From Desulfobacteraceae bacterium (GTDB lineage Bacteria > Desulfobacterota > DSM-4660 > Desulfatiglandales > Desulfatiglandaceae): 6,074 nucleotides of DNA. A program made the translations under genes and the position numbers. The stretch spans positions 1 through 6,074 of the forward strand of contig DAOVUP010000111.1 in assembly GCA_030632525.1 (NCBI GenBank), read 5' to 3'. Positions 1 through 6,074 of the stretch are shown here, in pieces. Under the pieces are notes generated by a model, which did no database searches, was not told the origin of the DNA, and worked only from the letters and a program-made list of their open reading frames with translations. The first letter of the stretch is position 1. Each line of letters starts with the position of its first letter.

Positions 1-1260
1 ATATTTAGTAGCTTGTATATGATAAGTGACCAACGCACTCACAAATGCAGTCAATGCGGTTTTGGTGTTGTTGTGAACAAGCATGATACGGGTGTTGTTT
101 GCCCTAAATGCGAAAATGCAGATGATATCGAACCGGAACGGATTGACGAAATCTGCGAAGAGACCATGGGGCCATACCATATGACCGGTTGCTTCGGATG
201 CCAGGTCCATTGCCGTGCCCAGTACAAGGTCCCGTCGGGACCCTTTGCGGGAAAATATGATGAGGGACCGGAATACACCTCTTTAGGGGCCTTTGGAGGA
301 GAACCCGACTGTAAAAACGCTGAGACCGTTTTTGCAGGAAACCATCTGGTTAACCAGTTTGGTGTCGATAATCTGGAGATCGGGAGCATAATATCATGGG
401 CCATGGAACTCTACGAATTAGGCATCCTCACTAATAAAGATACGGACGGTCTCGAGCTAAGGTTCGGGAATGATGAAGCACTTTTAGAAATGGTCGAGCG
501 CATCTGCTTTAGAAAGGGCTGGCTGGGTGACACATTAGCTGACGGAGGACTCCCGGCCGCCGAGAAGATAGGCAAGAATTCTTTTGATTATCTTGTTCAG
601 GTCAAGGGTATGAATAATCTCCACTCTGATGAGAGGGGAACTCCGGCCTTAGCCCTTAATATTGCCACTGCCTCAAGGGGATCTGATCATCTTAGGAGTC
701 GGCCTGCCATCGACCTTTACCATCTACCGGAAAAGGTTCTCAGGAAGATCTACAGCAGTCCAATACCCTATGACGGGCCCCTAAGCTCCGAACATACAGC
801 TTATGAGGGAAAACCGTGGCAGGTCTACTGGCAGGAGAACTGCTATATGGCAGTGGACTGCCTTGGCATTTGCAAATATCATACAGTATTTTTGGGGGCC
901 ACCCTTCCCAATTTTGAGGACTGGCCAAAGGTGATCTATTATAACACCGGATTGGAAATGACCCCTGAAGAGATCTGGGAAGTGGCTGAGAGATGCAATA
1001 ATATAGAGAGGTTATTCAACCTGAGGGAAGGGTTGGAAAGAGATGACCTTAAAAAGGGCGATACCCTGAGTCATCGCTATTTTGATGAACCGTGCAGACG
1101 CGGTGCCCCGGATATCATCGGCGCAACCATAGATCGGGAAAAATTCACTAAGATGATTGATGAATTTTATGAGCATCATAACTGGGATAAGAACGGTGTC
1201 CCCACAACGGAGACATTAGAGAGACTCGGATTGGATAAAGAGCCGTCCCATCTGATCTAA
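1..1260 (+). CDS. Aldehyde:ferredoxin oxidoreductase (AOR family), 5'-truncated by the window edge
   Basis: Members of this family oxidise aldehydes to carboxylic acids in the cytoplasm at a tungsten (or molybdenum) bis-pyranopterin centre and pass electrons through one [4Fe-4S] cluster to ferredoxin. The frame is open to base 1, with 419 residues before the TAA; full members have about 600-650, so the N-terminal pterin-binding domain lies outside. Visible are the cluster motif CFGCQVHC (bases 190-213), the acidic run GPEYTSLGAFG, a first pterin-type motif GVDNLEIG, the ERGTP...ATASRGSDHLRSRP segment typical of aldehyde-type members, and the second pterin motif DCLGIC (856-873), whose last Cys is the fourth cluster ligand. 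The end (FNLREGLERDD ... HHNWDKNGVPTTETLERLGL) is the standard family C-terminus. An unusual four-cysteine segment sits at 46-111. TTG 13 and ATG 19 are in frame but have no ribosome site, so I read this as a gene fragment. The aldehyde substrate is unknown. Confidence 0.9.
   Translation: MFSSLYMISDQRTHKCSQCGFGVVVNKHDTGVVCPKCENADDIEPERIDEICEETMGPYHMTGCFGCQVHCRAQYKVPSGPFAGKYDEGPEYTSLGAFGGEPDCKNAETVFAGNHLVNQFGVDNLEIGSIISWAMELYELGILTNKDTDGLELRFGNDEALLEMVERICFRKGWLGDTLADGGLPAAEKIGKNSFDYLVQVKGMNNLHSDERGTPALALNIATASRGSDHLRSRPAIDLYHLPEKVLRKIYSSPIPYDGPLSSEHTAYEGKPWQVYWQENCYMAVDCLGICKYHTVFLGATLPNFEDWPKVIYYNTGLEMTPEEIWEVAERCNNIERLFNLREGLERDDLKKGDTLSHRYFDEPCRRGAPDIIGATIDREKFTKMIDEFYEHHNWDKNGVPTTETLERLGLDKEPSHLI
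46..111 (+). other. Zinc-ribbon-like CxxC...CxxC segment inside the AOR gene
   Basis: Two CxxC pairs (CSQC at 46-57 and CPKC at 100-111) are separated by 14 residues of glycine- and valine-rich sequence. This is the layout of a small zinc ribbon or rubredoxin-like knuckle. It lies about 26 residues before the canonical [4Fe-4S] motif of the AOR, where family members normally join domain 1 to domain 2. I do not recall such a module in characterised AORs; metal binding is inferred from cysteine spacing only. Confidence 0.5.
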
Positions 1261-1302
1261 TCCACAGATTACACCAGTGAGAAGGTCTAAAAACCGGATG
1301 TG

Positions 1303-1316
1303 TTTAACTTGTTAAA
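1303..1316 (+). promoter_or_regulatory. Short palindrome TTTAAC-tt-GTTAAA between AOR and ferredoxin genes
   Basis: A perfect 6-bp inverted repeat around a 2-base centre lies 43 bases past the AOR stop. AT-rich palindromes of this size can be operators, but in AT-rich intergenic DNA they also arise by chance. No flanking promoter elements could be identified, so a regulatory role is only a possibility. Confidence 0.2.
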
Positions 1317-1321
1317 ATTCC

Positions 1322-1358
1322 ATGAAAGAACCCCCTTGCTAAGAGGGGGCTATTTCAT
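1322..1358 (+). terminator. Interrupted GC-rich hairpin between AOR and ferredoxin genes (terminator or attenuator)
   Basis: The core stem pairs CCCCCT (1331-1336) with AGGGGG (1344-1349) around a 7-base loop. After a 3x3 internal loop the pairing resumes with ATGAAA (1322-1327) against TTTCAT (1353-1358). The stretch after the core stem is TATTTCATTT, a weak U-rich tail. The hairpin ends only 6 bases before the ferredoxin ribosome site. It could partly terminate AOR transcripts, protect a processed 3' end, or modulate ferredoxin expression within one operon. Confidence 0.5.
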
Positions 1359-1364
1359 TTCGAG

Positions 1365-1369
1365 AGGAG
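1365..1369 (+). promoter_or_regulatory. Ribosome binding site AGGAG of the ferredoxin gene
   Basis: AGGAG lies 7 bases before the ATG at 1377 and fixes this start. The first cysteine motif begins at residue 12, as is usual for this ferredoxin type. Confidence 0.75.
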
Positions 1370-1376
1370 AAGATCA

Positions 1377-1874
1377 ATGGAGAAAGTCCTAATGATAAAT
1401 CACCAGAAATGTACCGGCTGCCGGCTGTGCGAACTTGTATGTTCGGTAATGCATGATGGTGTTTCTAACCCGGCAAGAAGTAGAATCAAGGTGATGAAAT
1501 GGGAGTCTGAAGGGCTGTATGTTCCCATGTCCTGCCAGCAGTGTGAGGATGCCCCGTGTATGAATGTCTGCCCTGTGAAGGCTCTTTCCCGCGATGAAGA
1601 TCTCGGGTTTGTGACGGTTGATTATGACGTTTGCATCGGCTGCCGTTCATGCGTGGCTGTCTGTCCTTTTGGGGCCATGAATTACAACATCATCGACAAA
1701 AAGGTGTTCAAGTGCGACCTCTGCGGTGGTGACCCCCAGTGCGTACGGTTCTGTGACGTAAAGGCCGTGGAGTACGTGGACGCTGACCGTGTGAGTATTT
1801 ACAAAAAGAGAGATGCGGCAGAGAGATTGTCTGCTGCGCAAAAAGAGGGTTCGGCTTTACAGGCTGCTATGTAA
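1377..1874 (+). CDS. 4Fe-4S ferredoxin-like electron-transfer subunit (AOR partner, HycB/DmsB type)
   Basis: This 165-residue soluble protein should shuttle electrons between the neighbouring AOR and a downstream acceptor. Four cysteine motifs are visible: C12-x2-C15-x2-C18-x3-C22, C53-x2-C56-x4-C61-x3-C65, C86-x2-C89-x2-C92-x3-C96 and C113-x2-C116-x5-C122-x3-C126. The sixteen cysteines could ligate up to four [4Fe-4S] clusters, in the pattern where motif I pairs with IV and II with III, as in DmsB/HycB-type subunits. The start is well supported by AGGAG 7 bases upstream. After the last motif there is a charged tail of about 35 residues without recognisable features. There is no signal peptide or membrane segment. 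The partnership with the AOR is inferred from adjacency and from the known AOR and BamBC systems that use similar subunits. The assignment to the ferredoxin family is very secure; the exact redox partner is not. Confidence 0.92.
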   Translation: MEKVLMINHQKCTGCRLCELVCSVMHDGVSNPARSRIKVMKWESEGLYVPMSCQQCEDAPCMNVCPVKALSRDEDLGFVTVDYDVCIGCRSCVAVCPFGAMNYNIIDKKVFKCDLCGGDPQCVRFCDVKAVEYVDADRVSIYKKRDAAERLSAAQKEGSALQAAM

Positions 1875-1902
1875 GCAATAAGAGGCATCCCTCATTCACG
1901 AG

Positions 1903-1932
1903 TTTACACTTTTTGTCGAAATGGTGTGTATT
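1903..1932 (+). promoter_or_regulatory. Weak candidate sigma70 promoter upstream of the eutA leader
   Basis: TTTACA (1903-1908, five of six matches to the -35 consensus) is followed after 18 bases by TGTATT (1927-1932, four of six matches to the -10). Transcription from here would run through the repeats and hairpin before eutA. The -10 is poor and such matches are common by chance. Confidence 0.2.
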
Positions 1933-1954
1933 AGCGAATCTAGAATCGGATGCC

Positions 1955-1981
1955 GAAACTGGAAATTTGAAACTGGAAATT
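1955..1981 (+). repeat. 13-bp tandem direct repeat GAAACTGGAAATT
   Basis: Two identical 13-base copies (1955-1967 and 1969-1981) are separated by one T, giving a 14-base period. The second copy overlaps the left arm of the adjoining inverted repeat. The pattern looks like part of a short dispersed intergenic repeat rather than coding DNA. Confidence 0.75.
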
Positions 1982-2028
1982 GGATAGGGGGCATCTACAT
2001 TCTTCTGTTTTTCCCAGTTTCAAATTTC
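1962..2028 (+). repeat. 15-bp perfect inverted repeat with 37-base spacer upstream of eutA
   Basis: GAAATTTGAAACTGG (1962-1976) is the exact reverse complement of CCAGTTTCAAATTTC (2014-2028). The spacer has no coding potential that I can see. At 67 bp with arms built from the tandem unit, it resembles a REP- or MITE-like palindromic intergenic element. Only one copy is in this window, so dispersal in the genome is inferred. Confidence 0.7.
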
Positions 2029-2042
2029 ATGACGGATAGAAT

Positions 2043-2077
2043 ATTCATGGGTTCAGGTTTGGACTGAACCCATGAAT
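2043..2077 (+). promoter_or_regulatory. Perfect 14-bp hairpin in the eutA leader
   Basis: ATTCATGGGTTCAG (2043-2056) pairs exactly with CTGAACCCATGAAT (2064-2077) around a 7-base loop. No T-run follows on either strand, so it is not a classical intrinsic terminator. It ends on the first base of a TTG codon in the eutA frame and lies 53 bases before the preferred eutA start. Possible roles are an operator, an RNA-stability hairpin, or the end of a mobile repeat. No B12 box was found nearby. Confidence 0.6.
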
Positions 2078-2130
2078 TGAGACCTTTGAACCCCCGTGGT
2101 TACATTGAGAACTGTGTTAGAGAGATAATA

Positions 2131-3561
2131 TTGGAAACAGATAAAATTGAATTACTTTCAGTTGGCGTAGATGTGGGAACCTCAACAAGTCATCTGGCCT
2201 TTTCAAATCTGATATTGGAAAGAGACCCGCACTCCCCTTCCCGTCGTTTTAATATTGAGAAGAGAAATATAATTTATGAGGGGAGAATTATCAATACGCC
2301 TCTAATGGATGACGACACAATTGATATGGACATGTTGTCTAACTTTTTAAGGGAAGAGTATCAACACGCGGGAATGCATCGTGTGGACATTCAGAGTGGC
2401 GCGGTTATTATAACCGGAGAAACGGCCAAGAAAAAAAATGCAAAGCAGCTCGTAGAATTCCTGTCTAATGGTGCAGGGGATTTTGTGGCTGCAACGGCAG
2501 GGGCAAATTTTGAAAGCTTTCTTACGGCATTGGGCTCAGGGGCAACAGCCAGATCAAAGGAATATCACAAAACTATACTCTCCTGTGACATTGGAGGAGG
2601 GACATCCAATATCGCCATATCAACAAATGGTGAGGTCCTCTCTACAAGTTGTGTATCCATAGGTGGCAGATTACTTGCCGCTGATTCTGAGGGAAAGATT
2701 TGGAGAATCGATGGGCCTGCCTTGAAGGTTATGAAACATCTTGGATTGAATTATAAGGTTGGGGATCAGATCCCAAAGGAGGATATTGAAAGGATCGCGG
2801 CAAAGTTTGCCGAAGTACTGATTGAGGTAATTACAGGTCCTGCAACCTCATCTTTGGCCAAACAGCTGATGCTGACGGATGATCTGAATTTTCCGGGCAA
2901 GATAGACGAATATTCATTTTCAGGCGGTGTCGCGGAGCTGATATATGGCGGCAATGGGAGTTATAACGATCTGGGGCCGATGCTGGCCGATAAGATAAAT
3001 TCCCTGACACCCAGATTAACAGCTCCGGTCATAGAGCCCAAAAACAAGATCAGAGCGACTGTCATTGGGGCAGGCGCTTATTCCTTATCCATTTCCGGTT
3101 CGTCCGGATTCATGGATGATCAAATCTCATTTCCCATAAAAAATGTCCCCGTTATCCGGGTGGATATTGACGAACCGCAATTAAGTGTTGAGCACGTCAT
3201 TTCAGAGACAAGGGCCTCGTTTAAAAGATTTGATCTAAAGGAAGGTGAAGAAATTGTTGCCCTATATTTCAAGGATCCGGTCAGGGCCTATTACCCTGAT
3301 TTAGAGTTGTTTGCAAAATCAATTGAAGCGGCTCTTCCCAACTCCATTAATAATAACATACCGATTATCCTGATCTTTGAAAAGGATATCGCATGCAGTG
3401 TGGGTAACGTTATCCGCCGCGAAACCGGTTTGAAAACGAATTTACTATCATTAAATGAACTCATTCTGAAAGAAGGAGATTGGATCGATATCGGAGAACC
3501 TCTAATTGGCGATCAGGTATTTCCTGTTACCGTAAAATCCCTTGTTTTCAATAGGAATTAG
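2131..3561 (+). CDS. eutA: Ethanolamine ammonia-lyase reactivating factor EutA
   Basis: EutA is a cytoplasmic chaperone-like ATPase that exchanges damaged cobalamin on ethanolamine ammonia-lyase (EutBC) for fresh adenosylcobalamin. The sequence follows known EutA almost end to end: ELLSVGVDVGTSTSHLAFS (first phosphate loop, about residues 7-25), RRFNIEKR, GAVIITGETAKKKNA, DFVAATAGANFES, DIGGGTSNIA (second phosphate loop, from residue 153), FSGGVAEL, ATVIGAGAYSLSISG (from about 309, adenosine region) and the diagnostic end GDWIDIGEPL...FPVTVKSLVF. The start is uncertain because no ATG is usable. TTG 2131 (476 aa, AGAGAG 6 bases upstream) puts the first conserved motif near the N-terminus, as in the 467-aa E. 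coli protein. TTG 2077 would add 18 unconserved residues, has no ribosome site and begins inside a hairpin. No eutBC, eutL/M/N or ethanolamine regulator is visible, which is odd for eutA; a divergent reactivase of another B12 enzyme is the alternative. Confidence 0.9.
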   Translation: METDKIELLSVGVDVGTSTSHLAFSNLILERDPHSPSRRFNIEKRNIIYEGRIINTPLMDDDTIDMDMLSNFLREEYQHAGMHRVDIQSGAVIITGETAKKKNAKQLVEFLSNGAGDFVAATAGANFESFLTALGSGATARSKEYHKTILSCDIGGGTSNIAISTNGEVLSTSCVSIGGRLLAADSEGKIWRIDGPALKVMKHLGLNYKVGDQIPKEDIERIAAKFAEVLIEVITGPATSSLAKQLMLTDDLNFPGKIDEYSFSGGVAELIYGGNGSYNDLGPMLADKINSLTPRLTAPVIEPKNKIRATVIGAGAYSLSISGSSGFMDDQISFPIKNVPVIRVDIDEPQLSVEHVISETRASFKRFDLKEGEEIVALYFKDPVRAYYPDLELFAKSIEAALPNSINNNIPIILIFEKDIACSVGNVIRRETGLKTNLLSLNELILKEGDWIDIGEPLIGDQVFPVTVKSLVFNRN

Positions 3562-3585
3562 ACGGCGTACAGCAGACCGCCGTCT
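3560..3585 (+). terminator. Hairpin between convergent eutA and SDR genes
   Basis: AGACGGCG (3560-3567) pairs perfectly with CGCCGTCT (3578-3585) around a 10-base loop, starting within the eutA stop codon and ending 21 bases past the SDR stop. Its place between convergent genes fits a shared terminator or mRNA 3'-end hairpin. Neither side has a clear T-run, so efficient intrinsic termination is uncertain. Confidence 0.55.
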
Positions 3586-3606
3586 GGTGATTCCATCTGC
3601 GCTTTC

Positions 3607-4464
3607 CTACAATTTCAGATCTTTGAGCCCGGTTTTCTCAGATAGATATGCATCAAACCCCTCATCATCAAGCTTGGCACGATTTTCTAAGAACTCTTCA
3701 CTGAAAAGGCCTGCATGGTATACGGCCTTAGGAGAATCCGAAAGCACGGCCTCCACGATAATATTAGCAATCAGTTCAGGCCCGGGAACGGTAACACCTG
3801 CAAACATGCTGCCGATCCCCTTCCCGGATGTCTCGTATACCGGTTTATAATCAGGATCGGTCCTGGCAAAAAGATCTCCGGTCTCAGTAGTTGCCACATC
3901 ATTGAACTCAGTTGCAATAAAGCCGGGGCGTATGGCCACCACCCTGATGCCAAAGGGTCGAATCTCAATACGTAAGGCATCGGTGATCGCCTCTACAGCA
4001 TGTTTAGTTGCCGCATATGGTCCGCTTCCGGGGAAGGCGAATTTTCCAGCCATGGAGCTCAGATTAACAATGGTCCCCCCTCTCATCTTGCGCATACCCG
4101 GCAGACAAGCCTGAGTAACCCGCATGAGTGCAAATACGTTGACCTGAAACATTCTTTTAGCAGCCTCTATAGCCACATCCTCGAGGACACCCCTTAAACT
4201 ATATCCGGCGTTGTTTATGAGCACGGAAACAGGTTCCGATAGCCCTGAAATATGCTGACAAAATTTTTCAAGGTCATCAGGATCAGAGAGATCCACATCT
4301 ATGGGTGTGATCCCCTCGACCTGACCGGCCAGTTCAGTAAGACGGTCCATGCGTCGTGCAGCCGCCAGGACTTGAAAACCCTTTTCCGCCAACATAATAG
4401 CGGTTTCCCTTCCGATCCCGCTGCTTGCACCAGTCACCAATGCTACTTGTCCCGCTTTTCCCAT
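3607..4464 (-). CDS. Classical short-chain dehydrogenase/reductase (SDR), NADP-type
   Basis: A 285-residue cytoplasmic NAD(P)-dependent oxidoreductase of the Rossmann-fold SDR family. Visible are the cofactor loop TGASSGIG (11-18), ARRMDRL after the second strand (36-42), the structural NNAG (84-87), and the catalytic tetrad N109, S137, Y150 and K154 (YAATK). RPGFIATEF follows in the usual nicotinamide-facing place. The Arg pair at 37-38 favours NADP(H) over NAD(H). The C-terminal region of about 85 residues after that motif varies in the family and shapes the substrate pocket, so the substrate cannot be named. GGAGGGA 7 bases upstream supports the ATG. The gene lies 102 bases downstream of the histidine kinase on the same strand and converges on eutA. 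No terminator hairpin is obvious in the kinase-SDR gap, so partial cotranscription is possible. Confidence 0.93.
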   Translation of the reverse strand: MGKAGQVALVTGASSGIGRETAIMLAEKGFQVLAAARRMDRLTELAGQVEGITPIDVDLSDPDDLEKFCQHISGLSEPVSVLINNAGYSLRGVLEDVAIEAAKRMFQVNVFALMRVTQACLPGMRKMRGGTIVNLSSMAGKFAFPGSGPYAATKHAVEAITDALRIEIRPFGIRVVAIRPGFIATEFNDVATTETGDLFARTDPDYKPVYETSGKGIGSMFAGVTVPGPELIANIIVEAVLSDSPKAVYHAGLFSEEFLENRAKLDDEGFDAYLSEKTGLKDLKL

Positions 4465-4471
4465 GTTCTGT

Positions 4472-4478
4472 TCCCTCC
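4472..4478 (-). promoter_or_regulatory. Strong ribosome binding site GGAGGGA of the SDR gene
   Basis: Read on the minus strand, GGAGGGA lies 7 bases before the ATG (4464-4462). It is the strongest Shine-Dalgarno sequence in the window and settles the SDR start. The rest of the 102-base gap up to the kinase stop contains a T-run and AT-rich DNA but no promoter that I can defend. Confidence 0.75.
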
Positions 4479-4566
4479 TATTCCTTGTTAAATATGGATC
4501 AATTAACTCCGAGACCTTTAAAAAACACTACCCTTTACCCTTCAAAAGATCTAATTCCCCGCTGCA

Positions 4567-5988
4567 CTATTTTTTCTCAGCCATCAGTGTTTGCACCACT
4601 GGCAGCCTGATACTGAATTTCGATCCTTTGTTCAACTCGCTTTCCACACTGACCTCGCCCCCATGTGCATGCACGATCGCCCGGACAAAGCTCAGACCCA
4701 GACCAAGCCCACGTCTTGAGCGACTGTGATCTCCCCTGTAAAGACGGTCCCAGATCTTTTTGATCTCATTGGACGGTATCCCCATTCCCTGATCAGAGAC
4801 CGAGATTAATATATACCCTTCTTCTTCCCAGGCGGATATCTCGATCTCCTGGCCCTGATCGCTGTACTTGAGCGCATTGTCAAGGAGGTTGGCAATGACC
4901 TGTTGAAAACGGATTCGATCGGCATTTATTAGTAATTCATGGGGGAGATTCTTGTTCATACTGATCCCCTTCTCTTCTGCCACCACCTCATACAGATCAA
5001 CAACAGAATGAATTAACTCCGGAACCGACACTTCACTGATCTCTAATCTCATGACCCCGGTTTCAGCTTCAGCCACATCCATCAGGGCGTTAAGCATGGT
5101 CAGCACCCGTTCGGATTCCTCCATACAGTCGGCTAAGGCCTCCCTGCATGCGTTCGGATCCCCGGGTTCCTGAAGGGCAAACTCAGCAACCCCTCGCAGG
5201 CGTGTCATGGGGGTCCGCAGGTCATGGGCAACATTGTCTAAGGAATTGTGCATTGCCTGAATCACCAAATCATTCTTGTCTAACATCTGATTGAAAAGGC
5301 CCACCAGTTCATACATCTCCCCCCGTTCCCTTCGTACGGGGACGCGCAGGGTCATTTTTCCTGTTTTCAGGATATCTCTGACCGTCTGAATCAGATGGCG
5401 AATCGGCTTGATCGCTCGGTACGTCAGCAGACCACCGCCGATAATCCCTAACAAGAGGATCGGGACACTGAATATTAGAAAAACGGTCCTGAAAAAGGAA
5501 AGTAATTCCTGGCTCTGGGTAGAGCTTTTGCCAACCTGAAGTTCAAGCCCTCCAGGCAGATGTGCTACTCCTATGGTCCAGGCGTCTTCCTCGGCTTGAC
5601 CCTTGATGGAAAGCCATAAATCCTTCTCAGTGCGCGGAATAGACCTCAGTTTATTGTAGTCAAGCCCTTTGAATCCCTTAGGGATACTGACAAAGAAAAC
5701 CTGATTCAGCGGTCCCACAATGCGGACAAAGAAGATATCACGGGCAGTACCGGTCTGCTCATCAAAACGGGCCTTGAGGGCCCTGAGCCCCCCCTCCTCA
5801 TACCATGCCCGGTACTCCTGGATACGGTCCCGGACAATTTCCTGCTCCCGCTGTTCAATCAGGTTATCTATAAGATAGTAGACCACTACGAACAGACCGC
5901 CTGAACTGACAACAAAAAAAAGGGCGTATAAAACGCTCAATTGCAGACTAAATGTTAATCCGACCTTACTCCTGGTCTTTGAGGACAT
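4567..5988 (-). CDS. Membrane-bound sensor histidine kinase with HAMP domain
   Basis: This 473-residue kinase senses a signal across the inner membrane and phosphorylates the response regulator encoded just upstream. Order of parts: transmembrane helix 1 (about 17-40), a periplasmic sensor region of about 120 residues without recognised fold, transmembrane helix 2 (about 168-189), HAMP linker (AIKPIRHL from 192, to about 245), H-box [15 protein letters not shown] with phosphoacceptor H255, N-box [10 protein letters not shown] (367-376), G1 box DQGMGIP (399-405), IWDRLYRGD (412-420) and G2 box GLGLGLS (427-433). All catalytic motifs are intact. I chose ATG 5988, preceded by GGGATGGG, over GTG 6000, which lacks a ribosome site. 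The start overlaps the regulator end by 23 bases, indicating translational coupling. The architecture is the common class I (EnvZ/CusS-like) type; the stimulus cannot be deduced. Confidence 0.94.
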   Translation of the reverse strand: MSSKTRSKVGLTFSLQLSVLYALFFVVSSGGLFVVVYYLIDNLIEQREQEIVRDRIQEYRAWYEEGGLRALKARFDEQTGTARDIFFVRIVGPLNQVFFVSIPKGFKGLDYNKLRSIPRTEKDLWLSIKGQAEEDAWTIGVAHLPGGLELQVGKSSTQSQELLSFFRTVFLIFSVPILLLGIIGGGLLTYRAIKPIRHLIQTVRDILKTGKMTLRVPVRRERGEMYELVGLFNQMLDKNDLVIQAMHNSLDNVAHDLRTPMTRLRGVAEFALQEPGDPNACREALADCMEESERVLTMLNALMDVAEAETGVMRLEISEVSVPELIHSVVDLYEVVAEEKGISMNKNLPHELLINADRIRFQQVIANLLDNALKYSDQGQEIEISAWEEEGYILISVSDQGMGIPSNEIKKIWDRLYRGDHSRSRRGLGLGLSFVRAIVHAHGGEVSVESELNKGSKFSIRLPVVQTLMAEKK

Positions 5989-6074
5989 ATCCCATCCCAC
6001 GGACAGTATGGATCATCTTCCGATCAAAATCTTTATCGACTTTGTTGCGCAGCCTGCAGACCAATACATCCACC
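5966..6074 (-). CDS. OmpR/PhoB-type response regulator, C-terminal end only (5' part beyond the window)
   Basis: Read on the minus strand from base 6073, 35 codons precede a TAA at 5968-5966. They encode the end of a winged-helix DNA-binding domain. The [13 protein letters not shown] stretch matches the C-terminal part of the recognition helix (usual form VDVxIxRLRxKL/I), and [12 protein letters not shown] matches the beta-hairpin wing (usual form IxTVRGxGYxL). The receiver domain with its phosphorylated Asp lies outside the window. The gene overlaps the histidine kinase start by 23 bases in a different frame, the usual regulator-then-kinase order. DNA targets are unknown; autoregulation and control of the downstream SDR are possible. 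Confidence 0.9.
   Translation of the reverse strand, partial: VDVLVCRLRNKVDKDFDRKMIHTVRGMGYVLKDQE

Noticed and set aside
51..404. A 117-codon minus-strand frame opposite the AOR fragment.
   Set aside because: It is fully antisense to a conserved AOR region and its product, rich in Ser, Pro and Trp, resembles no known family.
1..1260. Assignment as BamB, the class II benzoyl-CoA reductase active-site subunit, because of the adjacent BamC-like ferredoxin.
   Set aside because: The protein keeps the aldehyde-type segment ERGTP...ATASRGSDHLRSRP and DCLGIC. BamB, as I recall it, differs in the corresponding region, and no other bam gene is visible.
2077..2130. TTG 2077 as the eutA start, giving a 494-residue protein.
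   Set aside because: It begins inside the right arm of a perfect hairpin, has no ribosome site, and the 18 added residues do not resemble EutA N-termini. It remains possible and is noted in the eutA entry.
1875..2130. A cobalamin riboswitch or EutV-type antiterminator RNA in the eutA leader.
   Set aside because: No B12-box-like sequence was found. The hairpin has a 7-base loop without the paired-hairpin arrangement known for ANTAR targets.
3542..4729. Several plus-strand open frames of 60-100 codons across the SDR gene and kinase end.
   Set aside because: They lie antisense to well-supported genes, have low-complexity or unfamiliar protein sequence and lack ribosome sites; they are frame shadows.
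5989..6000. GTG 6000 as the histidine kinase start.
   Set aside because: It adds four residues, lacks a Shine-Dalgarno sequence and sits deeper in the regulator gene. ATG 5988 has GGGATGGG just upstream.

Overview
The window suggests a strict anaerobe, most likely a Desulfobacterota-type (deltaproteobacterial) bacterium. The reasons are a tungsten/molybdopterin aldehyde:ferredoxin oxidoreductase paired with a polyferredoxin, a B12-enzyme reactivase, moderate GC content and Gram-negative-style gene signals. The taxonomic call is inference, because no phylogenetic marker gene is present.

Left half, plus strand (1-3561): the window opens inside an aldehyde ferredoxin oxidoreductase (AOR) gene that lacks its 5' part. 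After a 116-base gap holding a strong interrupted hairpin comes a 165-aa ferredoxin-like protein with sixteen cysteines, probably the electron-transfer partner of the AOR. A 256-base repeat-rich leader follows, with a 13-bp tandem repeat, a 15-bp inverted repeat and a perfect 14-bp hairpin. It leads into eutA, the ATP-dependent reactivating factor of the adenosylcobalamin enzyme ethanolamine ammonia-lyase. No eutB, eutC or microcompartment gene is visible.

Right half, minus strand (3607-6074): eutA converges on a classical short-chain dehydrogenase/reductase gene, with a hairpin between the two stops. Upstream of the SDR, on the same strand, is a membrane-bound sensor histidine kinase. Its start overlaps by 23 bases the end of an OmpR/PhoB-type response regulator, of which only the last 35 codons are inside the window. 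This is an ordinary two-component pair followed after 102 bases by the SDR.

How the genes may work together: AOR plus ferredoxin would oxidise an aldehyde to an acid and hand low-potential electrons to a carrier. EutA implies a B12-dependent lyase that releases acetaldehyde. An ethanolamine-to-acetaldehyde-to-acetate route is therefore an attractive but unproven link. The most unusual features are a CxxC...CxxC zinc-ribbon-like segment just before the cluster-binding motif of the AOR, and the structured repeat leader of eutA.
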